Origin: Archangium sp.
GTDB taxonomy: Bacteria; Myxococcota; Myxococcia; Myxococcales; Myxococcaceae
Direction: 5' to 3'
NCBI GenBank assembly: GCA_016793585.1
Contig: JAEUJR010000353.1
Location: forward strand, 1 to 5,876
Length of the DNA stretch: 5,876 bases
A program made the translations under genes and the position numbers. Shown here piece by piece: positions 4,281 to 5,876 of the stretch; position 1 is the first letter of the stretch; each line of letters begins with the position of its first letter. Below the pieces are notes generated by a model that did no database searches, was not told the DNA's origin, and was given only the letters and a program-made list of their open reading frames with translations.

Positions 4281-5876
4281 CGGCGGGCATCTGCGCCACC
4301 TCGGGGCCTCGCGCGATGAGCACCGCAGCGTCGTCGAGCCCGGCCTCGAGCAGCACGGCCGCCAGCAATCGACGTGAGGCGCCCAGCCCTTCGGGCCAGT
4401 CACGCCAATCCATCTCGAGGGAGGCCTCGAGCATCGCGCGGGCTTCGAGGCGCCGGTGTTGCAGCACCCGCACCCGCCCGAGCGTGAACCAGGCCGGCCC
4501 ATCGGAGGGGTAGGTTCGAAGCAGCCACTCCAGCGTCGCTCCGGCCAGCTCGAGGTCGCCGAGCCGCAGGCTGGCCTCGGCGCTCTCGAGGGCGATGCGC
4601 GCATCCAACGGAGCCAGCCGCCGCGCGCGCTCGAAGGCGTCACGCGACGTCGCTGCGTCGTGCTGTTTGCTCGCCACGCGCCCCACGTTCGAGCTCGACA
4701 CCGCGAGCGTCGGCACCCGTGACACCGCCGTTTCGTACGCTGCGCGCGCTTCATCGAGCTGCCCGCGCTCCTCGAGCGAGGCGCCAAGCAGCGCAGGCCA
4801 CGTCGGGTTCCACGGCTCGAGGCGCGTCGCCGTCGCGAGCCCTTCGTCCGAGCGGCCCACCATCGACGCCGAGAGCATCACCAGGGTGACGGCCAGGAAG
4901 GGGACAGCCAGCAGGCGGCTCCAGGCTGGCAGCGGTTGCGCATCGTCGGCGTCGAGCGAGCGCACCACCACCATCAACAGCAGCGCCGAGCCCAACACGC
5001 CGAGGAACGTCACCTGCGCCGCGGCGACCAGCGCAAGCGTCACCGCCACTTCAGCAGGCTTCGTGCGATGCGCGCCGCCCCGCCGCCACCCCACCAGCAC
5101 GAGCACCACCACCGCCACCATCACCAGCGCTCCAATCAAGCCCTGGGTCGCCAGCACCTGCGCGGGAAACGAGTGCGCGTGCGCAGCCGTCACGCCCCAC
5201 TCGTACTTCCACGCTTCGGGTTGCCGCAGCTGTTGGTCGACGAGGAGAAAGTTGTCGAAGCCCCAGCCGAGCAGCGGGTGCTCACCGAACGCGGCGAGCG
5301 CCGTCCTCCACAACGCGAGGCGGGTCGGCGCGACGAGCACGTTCGTCACCCGCTCGAGCACCGCGTCGACGCCGACGAGCGCGCTGACGAGCCCGGCCGC
5401 GAGGCCAAGGAGCAGGCCGCTGCCCAGCACCTGCCGTGGCGTCACCGCCCGCCGGGCCGCCACGAGCAAGGCATACGCGAGCACGCCCACGAGCAACGCG
5501 AGCCAGCCCGCGCGCGAGAGGGTGGCCGCGCAGACGACGGCGGTGAGCCCTGCGACGAAGAAGAAGCCGCGCGACGCCCGCCGCCCGAGCTCGAGCGCGA
5601 ACACCGTCATCGCCGCCATCCACACCCCCAGCTGCGTCGGGTGCCCCAGCGTCGCGAACGGCCGCATGCCGCCACACCAGCGCGCGACGTCAGCCCATTC
5701 GAAGACGTCGTGCCCCGTCGCCTGCAGCAGCGCCCACGCCGAGATGGGCACTGCGGCCCAGACGAGCGCACCCGGCTCGATGCGTGACGACACCGCCGCG
5801 AAGAGCAGCAGGCCACAGAGCGTCACGAAGCCGGGAACACCGAGCGCGACCGAGGTGGCCGTGAGCCACGAGAGCA
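4249..5876 (-). CDS. O-antigen ligase / Wzy_C-type membrane protein with C-terminal TPR region (5' end outside window)
   Basis: The frame is open to the right edge. A GTG at 5826 could start it, but 16 further in-frame hydrophobic residues (LSWLTATSVALGVPGF) continue upstream, so the true N-terminus lies outside. Numbering from that GTG, helices span roughly 21-37, 66-80, 87-124 and 134-151, then 224-247, 258-288 and 303-321. Wzy_C/WaaL-like marks are RPFATLGHPTQLG (55-67), LSRAGWLAL (103-111), HPLLGWGFDNFLL (183-195) and the loop AHAHSFPAQVLATQGLIGAL (215-234), whose histidines occupy the usual conserved position. Such enzymes join or polymerise undecaprenyl-linked glycans at the periplasmic face, and some glycosylate proteins. 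From about 325 to 508 come helix pairs typical of TPRs (LGASLEERGQLDEARAAYETAV; DAFERARRLAPLDARI; LGRVRVLQHRRLEARAMLEASL), probably periplasmic. The gene ends with TGA at 4249-4251. Polymer ligase, polymerase and protein-glycosylating roles cannot be separated from sequence alone. Confidence 0.88.
   Translation of the reverse strand, partial: LSWLTATSVALGVPGFVTLCGLLLFAAVSSRIEPGALVWAAVPISAWALLQATGHDVFEWADVARWCGGMRPFATLGHPTQLGVWMAAMTVFALELGRRASRGFFFVAGLTAVVCAATLSRAGWLALLVGVLAYALLVAARRAVTPRQVLGSGLLLGLAAGLVSALVGVDAVLERVTNVLVAPTRLALWRTALAAFGEHPLLGWGFDNFLLVDQQLRQPEAWKYEWGVTAAHAHSFPAQVLATQGLIGALVMVAVVVLVLVGWRRGGAHRTKPAEVAVTLALVAAAQVTFLGVLGSALLLMVVVRSLDADDAQPLPAWSRLLAVPFLAVTLVMLSASMVGRSDEGLATATRLEPWNPTWPALLGASLEERGQLDEARAAYETAVSRVPTLAVSSSNVGRVASKQHDAATSRDAFERARRLAPLDARIALESAEASLRLGDLELAGATLEWLLRTYPSDGPAWFTLGRVRVLQHRRLEARAMLEASLEMDWRDWPEGLGASRRLLAAVLLEAGLDDAAVLIARGPEVAQMPADACGAPARLR

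Noticed and set aside
3999..4319. Plus-strand 106-residue open frame in the gap
   Set aside because: No family resemblance, mixed third-position composition, and it runs into the antisense of the ligase 3' end.
4936..5787. Plus-strand 283-residue His/Arg-rich open frame
   Set aside because: It is antisense to the ligase membrane region; the His and Arg runs are the mirror of hydrophobic GC-rich codons, not a metal-binding protein.
5824..5826. GTG as the true start of the ligase gene
   Set aside because: The frame continues upstream with a hydrophobic stretch to the window edge, so the gene is better treated as truncated at its 5' end.
1..5876. tRNA, rRNA, CRISPR array, insertion sequence or prophage features
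   Set aside because: No cloverleaf, regularly spaced repeat, transposase or integrase motif, or terminal inverted repeat pair was found by reading both strands.

Overview
This is a GC-rich window (roughly two-thirds G+C, third codon positions almost all G or C) with tightly packed genes. It looks like a chromosomal segment of a high-GC deltaproteobacterial-type organism, and a myxobacterium (Myxococcota) is my best guess. That guess rests on composition, on a lipoprotein amidohydrolase and on an O-antigen-ligase/TPR fusion. It is not proven by any marker in the window. I see no rRNA, tRNA, CRISPR array, transposase or integrase.

Layout. (1) Bases 1-945, plus strand: the C-terminal 314 residues of a long-type (E. 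coli-like) argininosuccinate synthase, ArgG, cut by the left window edge. (2) Bases 946-1266: a 321-base gap with no convincing gene. It holds a perfect 9-bp inverted repeat with a 6-base loop, a second 8-bp inverted repeat and a 10-bp tandem duplication. (3) Bases 1267-3417, plus strand: a compact three-gene cassette. It contains an integral-membrane fatty-acid-hydroxylase/sterol-desaturase-superfamily enzyme with eight histidines, a pterin-4a-carbinolamine dehydratase whose start overlaps the previous stop by one base, and, 4 bases later, a predicted lipoprotein of the metal-dependent amidohydrolase (Amidohydro_2) family. (4) Bases 3409-3837, minus strand: a four-helix membrane protein of unknown function whose 3' end overlaps the amidohydrolase gene by 9 bases tail to tail. 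(5) Bases 3838-4248: mostly non-genic, with a possible small frameshifted ORF at 4064-4280 on the minus strand. (6) Bases 4249-5876, minus strand: an O-antigen-ligase/Wzy_C-type polytopic membrane protein with a C-terminal TPR region, cut by the right window edge.

How the genes may work together. The most interesting link is the apparent translational coupling of a di-iron membrane lipid hydroxylase to a pterin dehydratase. One branch of this hydroxylase superfamily, alkylglycerol monooxygenase, uses tetrahydrobiopterin. It releases 4a-hydroxy-tetrahydropterin, which is the substrate of the dehydratase. The pair could therefore be a pterin-dependent lipid hydroxylase with its own cofactor-recycling enzyme. 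This is inference from gene order and family knowledge. The genes on the minus strand (ligase, possible small ORF, membrane protein) are a separate unit related to the cell surface.
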